Positions 44,941 through 54,160 of a stretch of 64,000 nucleotides of DNA are shown piece by piece. The notes under the pieces are model-generated. The model made no database searches. It saw nothing but the letters and a program-made list of their open reading frames with translations, and was not told the DNA's origin. The stretch is taken from contig NZ_MLJJ01000006.1 in NCBI RefSeq assembly GCF_002095575.1, forward strand, positions 89,634-153,633, given 5' to 3'. Within the stretch, counting starts at the first letter, position 1, and every line of letters starts with the position of its first letter. Origin of the DNA: Pantoea septica (lineage in GTDB: Bacteria > Pseudomonadota > Gammaproteobacteria > Enterobacterales > Enterobacteriaceae). Position numbers and translations under genes: made by a program.

Positions 44941-45337
44941 CAGCAATAAACCGTCCGACGACATTTCTGCGGACGATCTGTGGGCTGAGGCGATGAATGA
45001 GCAGGCCGTTAGCAGCGCGCCGCAGGCCGACGACGTCTTTAAGACGTTCGAAACCAGCGCTGCCGCCGGTTCGCTGCAGGACATCGACCTGATTATGGAT
45101 ATCCCGGTCAAGCTTACCGTTGAACTGGGCCGCACCAAAATGACCATTAAAGAGCTGCTGCGCCTGACGCAGGGTTCCGTGGTGGCGCTGGACGGCCTGG
45201 CGGGCGAGCCGCTTGATATCCTGATCAACGGCTACCTGATCGCCCAAGGCGAAGTGGTGGTGGTTAACGATAAATATGGCGTACGCATCACCGACATTAT
45301 TACGCCGTCTGAACGTATGCGTCGTCTGAGTCGCTAA
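44933..45337 (+). CDS. fliN: Flagellar switch protein FliN
   Basis: 134 residues from ATG 44933 (MSDSNKPSDDISADDLWAEA). The SpoA domain (LIMDIPVKLTVELGRTKMTI...LRLTQGSVVALDGLAGEPLD) forms the C-ring base. Starts within the end of fliM. Confidence 0.97.
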   Translation: MSDSNKPSDDISADDLWAEAMNEQAVSSAPQADDVFKTFETSAAAGSLQDIDLIMDIPVKLTVELGRTKMTIKELLRLTQGSVVALDGLAGEPLDILINGYLIAQGEVVVVNDKYGVRITDIITPSERMRRLSR

Positions 45338-45339
45338 AT

Positions 45340-45729
45340 ATGATGAACACCCAATCCCACGCGCTGCAGCCCGCAGCGCCGGCCATTTCCGGCGGCTCCG
45401 TCGTGACTCAGGTCAGCAGCGTGCTGGCCGTGATTGTCCTGCTGATCCTCGCCTGCGCCTGGCTGGCGCGTCGCCTTGGCTTCGCGCCGAAGACGGTGAG
45501 CAGCCAGGCACTGAAGGTGAGCGCCAGCGTGCAGGTCGGCCAGCGCGAACGCGTGGTGATTGTGGATACCGCCGAGGCGCGCCTGGTGCTGGGCGTGACG
45601 GCGGCGCAGATTACCCATCTGCACACCCTGCCGCCGGTCGCGCCGGATGCCCGTCCGCCTGCCGCCGCGCCGCAGGATTTTCGTCAGCTGTTACAAAACC
45701 TGGTTAAACGTCCCGGAAAACCCCAATGA
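45340..45729 (+). CDS. fliO: Flagellar export protein FliO
   Basis: 129 residues with one membrane segment ([21 protein letters not shown]) and a short soluble domain ([21 protein letters not shown]). It assists assembly of the FliP ring. Two adjacent ATGs (45340, 45343) are possible starts. Confidence 0.93.
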   Translation: MMNTQSHALQPAAPAISGGSVVTQVSSVLAVIVLLILACAWLARRLGFAPKTVSSQALKVSASVQVGQRERVVIVDTAEARLVLGVTAAQITHLHTLPPVAPDARPPAAAPQDFRQLLQNLVKRPGKPQ

Positions 45730-46460
45730 TGCGTCGACTGCTCTCTCTTCTGCCGCTATTACTGCTGGCGCCGGCCGCTCATGCCCAGCTGCCGGGACTG
45801 GTGAGCCATGCGTTGCCCAATGGCGGACAAAGCTGGTCGTTGCCGGTGCAGACGCTGGTTTTTATTACCTCGCTGACCTTTATTCCCGCCGTGCTGCTGA
45901 TGATGACCAGCTTTACCCGCATCATTATCGTGTTCGGTCTGCTGCGCAACGCCCTCGGCACGCCCTCCGCGCCGCCAAATCAGGTGATGCTCGGCCTCGC
46001 GCTCTTTCTGACCTTCTTTATCATGGCGCCGACCTTCGACAAGATTTACGACGACGCCTATCTGCCCTTTAGCCAGGACAAGATCAGCATGGACGTTGCG
46101 CTGGAGAAAGGCGCGCAGCCGCTACGCGACTTTATGCTGCGTCAGACGCGCGAAGCGGACCTGGCGCTGTTCGCCCGTCTGGCGAACACCCCGCCCATCG
46201 AAGGGCCGGAAGCGGTGCCGATGCGCATTCTGCTGCCCGCATACGTCACCAGCGAGCTGAAGACCGCCTTTCAGATTGGCTTTACTGTTTTCATCCCGTT
46301 TTTGATTATCGACCTGGTGGTCGCCAGCGTGCTGATGGCGCTGGGGATGATGATGGTGCCGCCGGCAACCATCTCGCTGCCGTTCAAACTGATGCTGTTT
46401 GTACTGGTGGATGGCTGGCAGCTGCTGGTCGGTTCGCTGGCGCAAAGCTTCTATTCCTGA
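45726..46460 (+). CDS. fliP: Flagellar export gate protein FliP
   Basis: 244 residues with a cleavable signal ([20 protein letters not shown]), then membrane segments and the conserved [20 protein letters not shown]. Core of the export gate with FliQ and FliR. Overlaps fliO by 4 bp. Confidence 0.97.
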   Translation: MMRRLLSLLPLLLLAPAAHAQLPGLVSHALPNGGQSWSLPVQTLVFITSLTFIPAVLLMMTSFTRIIIVFGLLRNALGTPSAPPNQVMLGLALFLTFFIMAPTFDKIYDDAYLPFSQDKISMDVALEKGAQPLRDFMLRQTREADLALFARLANTPPIEGPEAVPMRILLPAYVTSELKTAFQIGFTVFIPFLIIDLVVASVLMALGMMMVPPATISLPFKLMLFVLVDGWQLLVGSLAQSFYS

Positions 46461-46485
46461 TTATTCCGATTTCCCGGAGAAACTA

Positions 46486-46755
46486 ATGACGCCAGAATCC
46501 GTTATGGCAATGGGCCAGGATGCACTGCGCCTGGCGCTGATGCTCGCCGCGCCACTGCTGCTGGCGGCGCTGGTCAGCGGGCTGATTATCAGTCTGCTGC
46601 AGGCGGCGACACAGGTGAACGAGCAGACGCTTTCCTTTATACCGAAGGTGCTGGCCGTGGCGGCCACGGGAGTGATTGCCGGACCCTGGATGCTGAATCT
46701 GGTGCTGGACTATATCCGCACCCTCTTTAGCAACCTGCCTTATATGATCGGCTAA
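46486..46755 (+). CDS. fliQ: Flagellar export gate protein FliQ
   Basis: 89 residues, two membrane hairpins ([40 protein letters not shown]). The start at 46486 ([14 protein letters not shown]) follows GGAGA. The stop is coupled to fliR (TAATG). Confidence 0.97.
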   Translation: MTPESVMAMGQDALRLALMLAAPLLLAALVSGLIISLLQAATQVNEQTLSFIPKVLAVAATGVIAGPWMLNLVLDYIRTLFSNLPYMIG

Positions 46756-47540
46756 TGGTCACTCTCGACAGCGACCAGCTGGTTCACTGGGTCAGTCAGT
46801 TTTTCTGGCCGCTGGCGCGTATGCTGGCGCTGTTCGCCACCGCGCCGTTGCTGAGCGAGCGCGCTATCAGCAAACGCGTCAAAATCGGCCTGGCAGCGTT
46901 AATCACCTGGATAATGGTGCCAACGCTGCCTTCAGTCGAGGTAACGTTGTTTTCGCCCGCTGGCTTCTGGCTGCTGCTGCAGCAGATGCTGATTGGTATC
47001 GGGCTGGGGTTCACGATGCAGCTGGCGTTTGCTGCGGTGCGCCTCTCTGGCGAGGTCATTGGTTTACAGATGGGCCTCTCTTTCGCCACCTTTTTCGATC
47101 CAGGCAGTCGCTTGAATATGCCGGTTCTGGCCCGTTTTCTCGATATGCTGGCAATGCTGCTGTTCCTGACCTTCAACGGACACCTCTGGCTGATCTCGTT
47201 GCTGGCGGACAGCTTTCATACATTGCCGATTGGCGGGCAGCCGTTAAACGCCAACGCTTTTAATGCACTGGTCAAAGCAGGCGGTTTAATTTTCCTTAAT
47301 GGCATGATGTTAGCGCTACCCTTAATCGTTTTGCTGCTTCTGATTAACCTGGTACTGGGTTTGTTAAACCGTGTTACACCTCAGCTCTCTATTTTCGCAG
47401 TTGGCTTCCCCATTACCTTAACAGTGGGAATTTTGACTATGGGGTTGATGATGCCTCTGGTTGCGCCCTTCTGTGAGCATCTGTTTAGCGAAGTCTTTGA
47501 TTTGCTCGCCCAGTTTCTTTCGGAACTGTCTCACCCCTGA
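46755..47540 (+). CDS. fliR: Flagellar export gate protein FliR
   Basis: 261 residues, six membrane segments, conserved [20 protein letters not shown]. Last gene of the fliL operon. No clear terminator directly follows. Confidence 0.97.
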   Translation: MVTLDSDQLVHWVSQFFWPLARMLALFATAPLLSERAISKRVKIGLAALITWIMVPTLPSVEVTLFSPAGFWLLLQQMLIGIGLGFTMQLAFAAVRLSGEVIGLQMGLSFATFFDPGSRLNMPVLARFLDMLAMLLFLTFNGHLWLISLLADSFHTLPIGGQPLNANAFNALVKAGGLIFLNGMMLALPLIVLLLLINLVLGLLNRVTPQLSIFAVGFPITLTVGILTMGLMMPLVAPFCEHLFSEVFDLLAQFLSELSHP

Positions 47541-48175
47541 TGATTAAGTATCTCACCATCTTTCTAAAGTGATACTTAAGCCACCTAAAACATTCTGTGC
47601 ATTTTTCAAACCAGTTTTCCCAGAAATCAACTAAGGAAAATCTGATAAGTGAGAAGTAACTCTGAAAATTATTCTTATTAAACCGCGCTTCAAGTATTTT
47701 ATTTCACAGATTCCCGGCACAGCTAACTTGGTGGAATCGTTGACAAAATCGGCAACAGATTGTTTTTGAACAAAAAAAATCCTTTAACGATTTTTCTTGT
47801 CAGGACCTTTTTTTTCCGGCATTGTCAACACTCGCTAAAACGTCACACTTTCGCGAATCAAATGTTTTTAAGAATCGTCCTATCAGAATTGACTGTGTTA
47901 TGCGCGATAGTGACGAGGATCTCAAAACAGGGTGTTATGCACGCTTATTGCAAACCGCCAGCGATTCCCGCTATCACTGGAGGGATAAGTGACGTCAAGG
48001 CAACACAAAAACAACTTTGCAGAAACGGGTCAGGGAAGAATACTTTTGGCAGGCGTATGGCCTGTCGCCAGACTGCTGAGCAGAATAAAAAAGTGTCTTA
48101 GAAATCTCTCTCGTACAGCAACGCGTAATTCATCGTTGATTTAAACGGATAACAAATTGGTGAGGGTCGCTAAAC
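47541..48175. other. Long rcsA upstream region
   Basis: 635 bases, AT-rich, without a convincing gene. A long upstream region is typical of rcsA, which in E. coli is H-NS silenced. Apart from the RcsAB box I see no clear promoter. Confidence 0.6.
47869..47882 (+). promoter_or_regulatory. RcsAB box upstream of rcsA
   Basis: TAAGAATCGTCCTA fits the RcsAB consensus TaAGaatatTCctA at 12 of 14 positions. Autoregulation of rcsA through such a box is known in E. coli. Confidence 0.75.
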
Positions 48176-48811
48176 ATGCCAACGATTATTATGGATTCAT
48201 GCAACTACACACGCCTGGGATTATCGGACTATATGTCCTGTAAGGGAGTCAAAAAGAAAAACATCTTTTCTGTCTCCGATATTGAGCAATTACAGCAGCG
48301 CTGCGAACAGTTAAAACCTGGCGTAGTGTTTATTAACGAAGAATGTTTTATCCATGAAGCTGATTCCAGCGACCGCATCCGAAATATTATTATGCAGCAC
48401 CCGGAAACGCTGTTTTTCATCTTCATGGCCATTTCTAATATCCATTTTGAGGAATACCTCTACGTTCGTAAGAACCTGATTATTACGTCAAAATCGATAA
48501 AAACGACGACACTTGACTCCTTACTCAGCACTTATTTGCAGAAAAAGCTCAGCGCGTCTACCCGTATTTCATCAGGTCTGGATGTACACCCTCTGACGTT
48601 AAGCCAGACGGAGTCAAATATGCTGAAAATGTGGATGTCAGGTCATGACACCATTCAGATCTCAGACAAGATGCAAATTAAGGCCAAGACCGTTTCGTCA
48701 CACAAAGGCAATATTAAACGCAAGATAAAAACACATAACAAACAGGTTATCTATCATGTGGTGCGTTTAACTGACAATGTAACGTCAGGTATCTATGTCA
48801 ATGTGAGATAA
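48176..48811 (+). CDS. rcsA: Capsule synthesis transcription activator RcsA
   Basis: 211 residues (E. coli 207). The N-terminus is [20 protein letters not shown]; the C-terminal LuxR-type HTH ([20 protein letters not shown]...[20 protein letters not shown]) is nearly identical to E. coli. With RcsB it activates exopolysaccharide genes and represses flhDC, linking to the flagellar genes around it. It is followed by a terminator. Confidence 0.97.
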   Translation: MPTIIMDSCNYTRLGLSDYMSCKGVKKKNIFSVSDIEQLQQRCEQLKPGVVFINEECFIHEADSSDRIRNIIMQHPETLFFIFMAISNIHFEEYLYVRKNLIITSKSIKTTTLDSLLSTYLQKKLSASTRISSGLDVHPLTLSQTESNMLKMWMSGHDTIQISDKMQIKAKTVSSHKGNIKRKIKTHNKQVIYHVVRLTDNVTSGIYVNVR

Positions 48812-48825
48812 TCAACTCGCGAAAG

Positions 48826-48852
48826 AACCGGCCGCCTGGCCGGTTTTTTTTC
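48826..48852 (+). terminator. rcsA terminator
   Basis: AACCGGCC (48826-48833) and GGCCGGTT (48838-48845) with loop GCCT and a run of eight or more T. Confidence 0.92.
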
Positions 48853-48886
48853 GCCTTTTTTGCGAGCCAGATCTCACTCCGCTCCC

Positions 48887-48913
48887 TAACCCTTTCCCCT
48901 TCTCTGCCGATGT
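48887..48913 (+). promoter_or_regulatory. Sigma-28 promoter of chemoreceptor gene
   Basis: TAACCCTT (48887-48894), an 11-base spacer and GCCGATGT (48906-48913) fit sigma-28. It ends 33 bp before the chemoreceptor start. Confidence 0.8.
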
Positions 48914-48945
48914 TAATTTCATAACCCCGACATGAGATCAAGGAT

Positions 48946-50652
48946 ATGAACACACCACCGGACTCTTCTACACCGTTCAAGGCTGGCCTGTGGCGCAACC
49001 TGCGCCTGGTGCCGCTCTTCAGCATGATTTTTGGCGGTATTATGCTGCTGTTTGCCCTCTGTATCGCCCTTGCCAGCTATTTTCTGATCCAGAGCAACCA
49101 GTCTCTTAAGGATGCCACTGACGAAATTCAGGTGCGCATGGGAATCTCTAACAGCTCAAACCACCTGCGCACCGCGCGTCTCAATATTATTCAAGCAGGC
49201 GCCGCCGCCCGCATCGGCGAGATGGACGAGTTTAAAGCCAGCATCGCCGCGACCGAGAAGCGTATTCAGCAGGCGCAGGAAGGCTTCAAGGTTTATCAGG
49301 AGCGGAAGGTCAAAACCCCTGAAGATATCGCGCTCGACGCCCCGCTGACGGCGCGCTTCAACGACTACGTCGAAAAGGGGCTCAAGCCGATGATCAACGC
49401 CGGCAAACAGGGCAGCTTCGAGGGCATTATCGCGCAGGAGACCGACGTCACGCGCAAACTCGACAACGCCTACAACGACGTGCTGCTGCAGGCGATTAAA
49501 CTGCGCAACCAGCGCGCCGAAGCGATCAACGCGACGGCAGCGCACGAGTCGCGCATCGGCTTTATCGCGATGGCGGCCGCCTTCGTGGCCGCTTTACTGC
49601 TGACGCTGATGACCTTCGTCTTTCTGCGTCGCGTAGTGATCAGTCCGCTGCGCCTGTCGGTCGCGCGTATAGAGCGCATCGCGCAGGGCGACCTCACCGC
49701 CCCGCCGGAACCGCACGGCCGCAGCGAAATTGGCACGCTGCTGCATAACCTGCAGCTGATGCAGGATTCGCTGGTGAAAACCGTCGGCACGGTGCGTGAA
49801 GGCGCGGTGGCGATCTATCAGGGTTCCGGCGAAATCTCTGCCGGGAATACCGATCTCTCTTCCCGTACCGAGCAGCAGGCCGCCGCGCTGGAGCAGACCG
49901 CCGCCAGCATGGAGCAGTTAACCGCCACGGTGAAACAAAACGCCGAGAACGCCCACCACGCCAGTCAGCTGGCGGCAGACGCCTCCGGCAAAGCCCGCAG
50001 CGGCGGCGAGCTGGTGAGCGGCGTGGTGAAAACCATGACCAATATCTCCGGCAGCTCAAAGAAAATCGCCGAAATCACCAACGTCATAAACAGCATCGCC
50101 TTCCAGACCAATATTCTGGCGCTCAACGCCGCGGTGGAAGCGGCGCGTGCCGGCGAACAGGGCCGCGGCTTCGCGGTAGTGGCCAGTGAAGTGCGCAGCC
50201 TGGCGCAACGCAGCGCCCAGGCGGCCAAAGAGATTGAGTCGCTGATTGCGGAGTCGGTCAATTTGATCAAAGACGGTTCGCATCAGGTAGGCGAAGCGGG
50301 CGAAACCATGGGCGAGATCGTCGAAGCGGTACGTCGCGTGACCGATATTATGGCGGAGATTGCCGCCGCGTCGGATGAGCAAAGCCGCGGCATTCAGCAG
50401 GTCAGCCAGGCGGTCACCGAGATGGATAACGTCACCCAGCAGAACGCCTCGCTGGTGGAAGAGGCCTCTGCAGCCGCCGCCTCGCTGGAAGATCAGGCGG
50501 GTAAACTCACTAAAGCTGTCGCCGCGTTTCGCCTGCAGGACGCTCCGGCGCCAGCAACAGTAACGGCTGCCGCGCCCGCGCTGAAATCGCCGCGCCTGAC
50601 GCCGCGTCCGGCACTGGCGGCCTCCGGCAACGATAACTGGGAAACGTTCTAA
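48946..50652 (+). CDS. Methyl-accepting chemotaxis protein, Tsr/Tar type
   Basis: 568 residues. Membrane segments at about 24-47 and 203-225 flank a four-helix periplasmic sensor. HAMP follows, then the signalling hairpin with the canonical tip ([33 protein letters not shown]). It ends in NWETF, the pentapeptide that tethers CheR and CheB. It is inserted between rcsA and dsrB relative to E. coli. The ligand cannot be told from sequence. Confidence 0.95.
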   Translation: MNTPPDSSTPFKAGLWRNLRLVPLFSMIFGGIMLLFALCIALASYFLIQSNQSLKDATDEIQVRMGISNSSNHLRTARLNIIQAGAAARIGEMDEFKASIAATEKRIQQAQEGFKVYQERKVKTPEDIALDAPLTARFNDYVEKGLKPMINAGKQGSFEGIIAQETDVTRKLDNAYNDVLLQAIKLRNQRAEAINATAAHESRIGFIAMAAAFVAALLLTLMTFVFLRRVVISPLRLSVARIERIAQGDLTAPPEPHGRSEIGTLLHNLQLMQDSLVKTVGTVREGAVAIYQGSGEISAGNTDLSSRTEQQAAALEQTAASMEQLTATVKQNAENAHHASQLAADASGKARSGGELVSGVVKTMTNISGSSKKIAEITNVINSIAFQTNILALNAAVEAARAGEQGRGFAVVASEVRSLAQRSAQAAKEIESLIAESVNLIKDGSHQVGEAGETMGEIVEAVRRVTDIMAEIAAASDEQSRGIQQVSQAVTEMDNVTQQNASLVEEASAAAASLEDQAGKLTKAVAAFRLQDAPAPATVTAAAPALKSPRLTPRPALAASGNDNWETF

Positions 50653-50665
50653 GGCAGAAACAAAT

Positions 50666-50740
50666 AAAGGCGCTCCGAGGCGCCTTTATTATTATTGATG
50701 CAGCATGAAATAAGGCACCGTCAGGCGCCTTATTATTGCC
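50666..50740. terminator. Two terminator hairpins after the chemoreceptor
   Basis: AAAGGCGC (50666-50673) with GCGCCTTT (50680-50687), then AATAAGGC-type arms near 50709-50736. Both end in A/T-rich runs and probably stop transcripts from either side (chemoreceptor and dsrB). Confidence 0.7.
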
Positions 50741-50778
50741 GCGATATTCAGAGAGCGTAAAAGCAAAGCCCTGCGCCG

Positions 50779-50973
50779 CTATTCCGCCCGATAAGGCTCG
50801 ACAAATATCCCTTCCGGATGATCGCCCTCATTAAAAAACCAGATGCCGAGCGGATAATCTTCCAGCGCCACCAGATACATGACCCCTTCGTTAAACGGCT
50901 CCACGGCGAGAATAGTGCCGAGGCGGCGCGGGCCGCCATCGGTCTTTACGGTGACGCGGTCATTGACCTTCAT
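50779..50973 (-). CDS. dsrB: DsrB small protein
   Basis: 64 residues ([20 protein letters not shown]...[20 protein letters not shown]), close to E. coli DsrB (62). Function unknown. In E. coli it lies near rcsA and dsrA, as here. Confidence 0.95.
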   Translation of the reverse strand: MKVNDRVTVKTDGGPRRLGTILAVEPFNEGVMYLVALEDYPLGIWFFNEGDHPEGIFVEPYRAE

Positions 50974-51021
50974 GCGCGTTGCTCCTGATGATTTTCCTGT
51001 GCATCAGTGTAAACGTCCGCC

Positions 51022-51180
51022 TCAGCGACGCGCAATCACCCAAACCGCATGAATGATGCCGGGGATATAGCCGCACAGCGTCAGTAGAATATTGAGCCAG
51101 AAAGCGCCGCCGAAACCGACCTGCATAAATACGCCCAGCGGCGGCAAAATGATGGCGATAATAATGCGTAACAGATCCAT
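51022..51180 (-). CDS. YqaE/PMP3-family membrane peptide
   Basis: 52 residues, MDLLRIIIAIILPPLGVFMQ then VGFGGAFWLNILLTLCGYIP, GIIHAVWVIARR: the two-helix PMP3 (UPF0057) pattern. AAGGAGAGACC precedes the ATG at 51180. Relatives are stress-induced membrane proteins; the role in bacteria is unclear. Confidence 0.93.
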   Translation of the reverse strand: MDLLRIIIAIILPPLGVFMQVGFGGAFWLNILLTLCGYIPGIIHAVWVIARR

Positions 51181-51390
51181 GGTCTCTCCTTGTCGCGTTA
51201 TGGTTTAACTCCGCATGTAACTATAGACGATGCCGCTGATAACAAAGGAAAAACCAGGTAAATTTACGTAAGCCGGCGCTTTTTCGCTTTCTTAACGTTT
51301 CGCGACAAGACTTCTGACACGGCAACCTTTTACACTTTTCCTACTGCTTCACCCCAAAGAGGCAGTCAACCTAAAAGTAACAAGGATTTT

Positions 51391-51415
51391 GCCCGCGCAG
51401 CGCGGGCTTTTTTTT
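51391..51415 (+). terminator. Orphan terminator upstream of yodD
   Basis: GCCCGCG (51391-51397) and CGCGGGC (51401-51407) with loop CAG and T8. No plus-strand gene ends nearby, so it closes either a short RNA from 51200-51390 or an attenuated leader. Confidence 0.7.
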
Positions 51416-51463
51416 GCCTGTTTCTTTCCCACCGCAGAGTTATTCGCCCGCCCTGGCCAGAGT

Positions 51464-51473
51464 CTATACTTAA
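51464..51473 (+). promoter_or_regulatory. Sigma-S-type -10 of yodD
   Basis: CTATACTTAA is the extended -10 form preferred by sigma-S. It lies about 65 bp before the yodD start, and E. coli yodD is known as a stress-induced gene. Confidence 0.55.
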
Positions 51474-51535
51474 TCGATCCGTCGCTACCCGTGGTCGGAG
51501 AGAAGCGAAATATCCTTTTAAACAAAAGGAGAGCG

Positions 51536-51772
51536 ATGATGGCGCAAATCAATCCTGGCGGCCCTGACCTTCAGCCCGGCGAGAAACCCAATGTGGACTC
51601 GCTGCTCGACAGCCTGTCGCGCAGTACGGCGGCCCTCCCGCAAACCTTCCCCGAGGCGGACAACAGCCGCCATCTCAGAACCGGCGGCCGAGCCTGGGGA
51701 AGCAGCATAGAACTGGCGGACGAATATGAACTCGATATTCGCGACTGCACCTGTAATGAAATGAACCGCTAA
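51536..51772 (+). CDS. yodD: YodD-like stress protein
   Basis: 78 residues. The C-terminus (RAWGSSIELADEYELDIRDC...NEMNR) aligns with E. coli YodD (ELADAFELDIHDFSVSEVNR). The N-terminus is divergent. The start at ATG 51536 follows AAAGGAG. E. coli YodD is tied to peroxide and stationary-phase stress. Confidence 0.8.
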   Translation: MMAQINPGGPDLQPGEKPNVDSLLDSLSRSTAALPQTFPEADNSRHLRTGGRAWGSSIELADEYELDIRDCTCNEMNR

Positions 51773-51781
51773 TCACAGGCG

Positions 51782-51851
51782 AAAAAAACCCGGCAGGGAG
51801 CGCCGGGTAAATAACCACATAGATTCGTTACATCAGGAAATGCTTGATACC
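51782..51851 (-). ncRNA. dsrA: DsrA small RNA, compact form
   Basis: Read on the minus strand the RNA contains TTTCCTGATGTAACGAAT, the rpoS-pairing core of E. coli DsrA (TTTCCTGGTGTAACGAAT) with one change. It ends in a terminator stem ACCCGGC/GCCGGGT and T7. The middle hairpin of E. coli DsrA is largely missing, giving about 70 instead of 85-87 nt. The location next to yodD and before mpgP is as in E. coli. DsrA with Hfq activates rpoS translation and represses hns. Confidence 0.88.
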
Positions 51852-51856
51852 TCTGC

Positions 51857-51884
51857 AGAGTACGCCTGGCCCGTGCTAAGACAA
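51857..51884 (-). promoter_or_regulatory. dsrA promoter
   Basis: On the minus strand TTGTCT (51884-51879), 16 bases, TACTCT (51862-51857). It predicts a start near 51850, at the 5' edge of the DsrA core hairpin. Confidence 0.7.
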
Positions 51885-52117
51885 GTCCTGGCTATGCACA
51901 ATACAACTGCCTTTTATGTTTGAACCCCGATGGCGTTACCGGGAACAGCCTGAATTCAGGGGCTTTGCGCCGTGCGCTTTTTGTGCATCCCGATTCGCTC
52001 AGCCGTTACGTTTTAGGAATTATCCTGGATATGCTGTGCGAGAGGGGAAAAACAGGCGCAATCCGGCATCAGCTATAATACTGAAATTCCGCCAGTTAAT
52101 GTCGCAAGGAGCCTGCT

Positions 52118-52906
52118 ATGCCCAGTTTGCAACAGCCGCTGTTAGTTATTACCGATCTGGATGGTTCCCTGCTCGATCATCATACCTACCGCTGGGATGC
52201 CGCCGCAGAGTGGCTGGCCGAACTGCAGCGCCATCAGGTGCCGGTCGTGCTCTGCTCCAGCAAAACCGCCGCGGAAATCGCGCCGCTGCAAAAGCGTCTC
52301 GGCCTGACGGATACCCCCTTTATTGCGGAAAACGGCGCGGTGGTGCAGATGTCGGCGCAGCGACGTGAACGGATCCCGCCGGAGAGTCTCGCCTATGAGG
52401 CGCTCTGCCGCACGCTCGGCACGCTACAGCCGGGCTTTCGCTTTCAGGGCTTCAGCCGCTTCACCGATGCCGAAGTCGCGGCGATGACCGGACTAACCGA
52501 AAGCGACTCGGCGCTGGCGCGCCAGCGCGAAGCGTCGGAAGTGATCGTCTGGCGTGACGACGAAGAGAAGCTGGAGGCGTTTCGCGCCGCGCTGGCGCAG
52601 CACCAGCTGCAGCTTACCCAGGGCGGACGCTTCTGGCACGTCATGCCCGCAGGCAGCGGCAAAGGCGAAGCGCTGCGCTGGCTGCTCAGCCAGTATGACA
52701 GCGCGCCCGCGACCATCGGCCTCGGCGACGGTCCTAACGACGCGCCTATGCTGGATGCGGTTGACTACGCCGTGGTGATAAAAGGCTACAGCAAAACGCC
52801 GGTCGCGCTGACCCGGCAGGACAAGCAACGGATCTACCATACGGCGCACTACGGCCCCGAAGGCTGGAAAGAGGGACTCGACTATTTCCTGACCCAGCCC
52901 GATTAA
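52118..52906 (+). CDS. yedP: Sugar-phosphoglycerate phosphatase (MpgP/YedP type)
   Basis: 262-residue HAD-superfamily phosphatase. Motif I is DLDGSLLD, motif II SSKTAAE, and the C-terminal metal motif GDGPNDAPML. It matches mannosyl-3-phosphoglycerate phosphatases such as E. coli YedP (271). The adjacent glycosyltransferase suggests the pair makes a sugar-glycerate osmolyte: the transferase joins a sugar to 3-phosphoglycerate and this enzyme removes the phosphate. Whether the sugar is glucose or mannose is not visible here. Confidence 0.9.
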   Translation: MPSLQQPLLVITDLDGSLLDHHTYRWDAAAEWLAELQRHQVPVVLCSSKTAAEIAPLQKRLGLTDTPFIAENGAVVQMSAQRRERIPPESLAYEALCRTLGTLQPGFRFQGFSRFTDAEVAAMTGLTESDSALARQREASEVIVWRDDEEKLEAFRAALAQHQLQLTQGGRFWHVMPAGSGKGEALRWLLSQYDSAPATIGLGDGPNDAPMLDAVDYAVVIKGYSKTPVALTRQDKQRIYHTAHYGPEGWKEGLDYFLTQPD

Positions 52907-52939
52907 GCCGCAACTACTTATGATTAAAAGGATGGCGCG

Positions 52940-54160
52940 ATGAGTGATTTTTATCAGAATGGCGTGATTACCAATTTCCATAATCTGACCGACCGCAGCG
53001 TTGAGTCGCTGGAAAAAGAGATGGTGCGCTTCGCGCGCAAACGCAAAATGGGGCTCATTCTCCCGTCGCTCTTTTCCGAACTGGAAGGACCGGCGCTAGG
53101 CAATATCGTCGATGAGCTGGCCAAAGTGCCCTATCTCGACGAGATCGTTATCGGGCTCGATCGCGCCGACCGCGATCAGTTCCTCTTCGCCCGCGAATTT
53201 TTTTCGCGCCTGCCGCAGCGCCACCGCATTTTATGGAATGACGGCCCGCGCCTGAAGGCGATCGACGCCGAACTGGATAAAGAGGGGCTTTCGCCCTCCC
53301 AGCCGGGCAAAGGGCGCAACGTCTGGTTCTGCACCGGTTTCACCCTCGCCTCAGATCGTACCCAGTGCGTGGCGCTGCACGACTGCGATATCGTCACTTA
53401 CGAACGCGGCATGCTGGCGCGCCTGCTCTACCCGCTGGCGAACCCGGCGTTTCAGTATGAGTTCTGCAAAGGGTTTTACGCACGCGTCGCCGATGGCAAG
53501 CTAAACGGCCGCGTAGGCCGCTTGCTGGTCGGCCCGCTGCTGCGCTCGCTGCAAAAGGTGTATGGCCACTCCGAATATCTCGACTATCTGGCCAGCTTCC
53601 GCTATCCGCTGTCGGGCGAATTCGCCATGCGCACCCACGTGCTCAACGGCATTAAAATTCCTGGCGACTGGGGGCTGGAGATTGGCGTGCTGTCGGAAAT
53701 TTACCGCAACTACACCACGCGTCAGACCTGTCAGGTCGAGATCGCCGACAACTATGACCACAAACATCAGCCGCTGGCGGAAGATGACGGCACCGGCGGC
53801 CTGAAGCGCATGAGCAGCGATATCGTGCAGTCGCTGCTGCGCAAGCTGGCGACGATGGGCGTGCCGCTCACCAGCGACTCATTCCGCGTGCTGAAGGCGA
53901 CCTACTACCGCAACGCGCTCGATATGATGGAGATCTACAACCACGAAGCGGCGATGAACGGCCTGAAGTTTGACCAGCATATCGAAGAAGCGGCGGTAGA
54001 AATGTTTACCCAGTCGATTCTGGAGGCGGGACAGGCCTTTATCGAACGTCCTAACGACAAACCCTTTATTCCCAGCTGGAGCCGCGTCCAGTCCGCCTTC
54101 CCAGATATCCTGCAGCGTATCTATCAGGCGGTGGAAGAAGACAACGCCGGCAACGTTTAA
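52940..54160 (+). CDS. Probable glucosyl-3-phosphoglycerate synthase-like glycosyltransferase
   Basis: 406 residues, GT-A fold. A DXD-like motif (VALHDCDIVTYERG) and GDWGLEIGVLSEIYRN resemble GpgS-type (GT81) enzymes. The start at 52940 follows AAAAGGA. It lies 33 bp after the phosphatase gene. It should be cytosolic. The stop overlaps the convergent dgcQ stop by 4 bp. The assignment rests on motifs and the neighbour; the true donor is untested. Confidence 0.72.
   Translation: MSDFYQNGVITNFHNLTDRSVESLEKEMVRFARKRKMGLILPSLFSELEGPALGNIVDELAKVPYLDEIVIGLDRADRDQFLFAREFFSRLPQRHRILWNDGPRLKAIDAELDKEGLSPSQPGKGRNVWFCTGFTLASDRTQCVALHDCDIVTYERGMLARLLYPLANPAFQYEFCKGFYARVADGKLNGRVGRLLVGPLLRSLQKVYGHSEYLDYLASFRYPLSGEFAMRTHVLNGIKIPGDWGLEIGVLSEIYRNYTTRQTCQVEIADNYDHKHQPLAEDDGTGGLKRMSSDIVQSLLRKLATMGVPLTSDSFRVLKATYYRNALDMMEIYNHEAAMNGLKFDQHIEEAAVEMFTQSILEAGQAFIERPNDKPFIPSWSRVQSAFPDILQRIYQAVEEDNAGNV

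Noticed and set aside
47760..48101. 113-residue frame upstream of rcsA
   Set aside because: It overlaps the RcsAB box and regulatory region and shows no protein-like pattern.
48946..50652. Second chemoreceptor frame on the opposite strand and other frames
   Set aside because: Shadows of the chemoreceptor coding sequence without starts or ribosome sites.
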